NCBI GenBank assembly: GCA_022777455.1
Contig: JALFGI010000194.1
Coordinates: 1-16,479 of the forward strand
Reading direction: 5' to 3'
Length of the DNA stretch: 16,479 bases
From: Clostridiales bacterium
GTDB lineage: Bacteria > Bacillota_A > Clostridia > Oscillospirales > Oscillospiraceae
Part shown: positions 15,998 through 16,479 of the stretch, piece after piece
Numbering within the stretch: the stretch's first letter is position 1
How the letters are laid out: each line of letters opens with the position of its first letter
The notes under the pieces: model-generated
Databases searched by the model: none
Told to the model about the DNA's origin: nothing
The model's input: the letters and a program-made list of their open reading frames with translations, nothing else
Program-made: the position numbers and the translations under genes

Positions 15998-16026
15998 ATT
16001 ATAGCACATTTGATTTAAAAAGAAAA
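15998..16026 (-). promoter_or_regulatory. promoter of the lipoprotein/two-component/recA operon (extended -10 TGTGC-TATAAT)
   Basis: TATAAT on the minus strand (15998-16003) is preceded by TGTGC. The -35 position at 17 bases (16021-16026) reads TTTTCT, a weak match. The predicted start near 15991 gives a leader of about 18 bases to the TTG start. No hairpin terminator separates it from the preceding dnaE end, so read-through from dnaE is also possible. Confidence 0.7.
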
Positions 16027-16027
16027 G

Positions 16028-16479
16028 CTATTTTAACACAACATTTGCTTCGCCCAACACATTTCTTAATTCATCCAGCATGTTTTGCTGCAGCTGGCAT
16101 CTGGTTCCCCTGCGCAGTCGGGTATCCGCGAAAAACAGCACAGCCGGATTCTCCCCGGGAAACATATTCAAAATGGCCCGAACCTTGCGCTGCAGGGGGG
16201 TATTTTCCGTGGGCAGGCGCAGATACAGGGTTCCTTCCAGGGGCCGAACAAGCTGGGCATGGGGAATGAACTGCTCCATCACCTTGCGCTGGGCGGGATC
16301 GGCAAAGTCGGACATGGGGCGGACGCGGTTGACAATGATCTGTGGTTCCTTGTCCTCCCGCACGGACAGCTTTCCCACAACCACCACCGGGGCATTTTCC
16401 CGCAGATAGCCGCCATGCTCATTCAGCGCATTGGAAAACACGATCAGTTCAATGGACGCGGTGTCATCCTCCACGGTGA
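16028..16479 (-). CDS. dnaE: DNA polymerase III subunit alpha, C-terminal part (truncated by window edge)
   Basis: Only the last 150 or so codons are inside the window; the frame stays open to base 16479, so the gene continues outside. The visible part starts in the OB-fold nucleic-acid-binding domain. The TVEDDTASIELIVF segment matches the usual DnaE pattern of a Thr-hydrophobic-Glu-Asp start to the OB fold, and VVVVGKLSVREDKEPQIIVNRVRPM is the following strand pair typical of DnaE. The remaining tail (about 80 residues after VRPM) is the poorly conserved end of the protein. The catalytic PHP and polymerase domains are not visible. The short in-frame GTG at 16474 is not a real start. It encodes the replicative polymerase alpha subunit if the upstream part is intact; assignment rests on the tail alone. 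Confidence 0.85.
   Translation of the reverse strand, partial: TVEDDTASIELIVFSNALNEHGGYLRENAPVVVVGKLSVREDKEPQIIVNRVRPMSDFADPAQRKVMEQFIPHAQLVRPLEGTLYLRLPTENTPLQRKVRAILNMFPGENPAVLFFADTRLRRGTRCQLQQNMLDELRNVLGEANVVLK

Noticed and set aside
16028..16474. Small independent OB-fold protein starting at GTG 16474
   Set aside because: The frame is open through the window edge, and the sequence fits the interior of the DnaE C-terminal domain, so it is a truncated dnaE.

Overview
The window looks like a chromosomal core-gene segment from a moderately GC-rich, gut-type Clostridia (Firmicutes), most likely Oscillospirales/Oscillospiraceae. The grounds are DUF4317 and DUF1385 (YqhQ-type) proteins, a type I pullulanase, a GluRS of about 550 residues with an N-terminal extension, strong Shine-Dalgarno sites and sigma-A-type promoters. 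The taxonomic call is an inference from gene content, not a sequence search. I see no CRISPR array, tRNA, rRNA, phage or insertion sequence with a transposase. Fourteen protein genes (one cut by the window edge) fill almost everything, and no gene-free stretch exceeds 300 bases.

Layout. Bases 1-163 hold no gene but carry stacked inverted repeats that nothing else here explains. trpS (minus) and gltX (plus) diverge from a 155-base region with back-to-back promoters. gltX ends at a strong terminator. It is followed on the plus strand by a cytoplasmic type I pullulanase and then a cytidylate-kinase-like protein driven by a perfect TTGACA-17-TATAAT promoter. A hairpin at 5729-5768 separates this plus-strand block from the convergent DUF4317 gene, which has its own promoter.

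From 15973 down to 7038, nine minus-strand genes are packed so tightly (overlaps of 1-11 bases, gaps of at most 33) that they read as one operon: DxDGDG-repeat lipoprotein, OmpR-type response regulator, sensor histidine kinase, DUF1385 membrane protein, prmC, recA, recX, rimO, pgsA. An extended -10 promoter at 15998-16026 precedes it and a perfect 12-bp-stem terminator at 7005-7035 closes it. Upstream, the window ends in the 3' part of the DNA polymerase III alpha gene (dnaE), also on the minus strand.

Function. The operon joins an envelope-sensing module (lipoprotein plus two-component system) to translation quality genes (PrmC modifies release factors, RimO modifies ribosomal protein S12), recombination genes (RecA and its modulator RecX) and phospholipid synthesis (PgsA). 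recA has no intergenic space for its own promoter or an adjacent LexA box, so its expression may depend on the operon. A recurring promoter signature, TGTGn directly before the -10 hexamer, occurs at five of the six promoters I can place; the sixth has a perfect -35 instead. I did not find a clearly new biological system. The best leads are the structured repeat at the left edge, the recA-containing two-component operon, and the lipoprotein as a possible partner of the sensor kinase.
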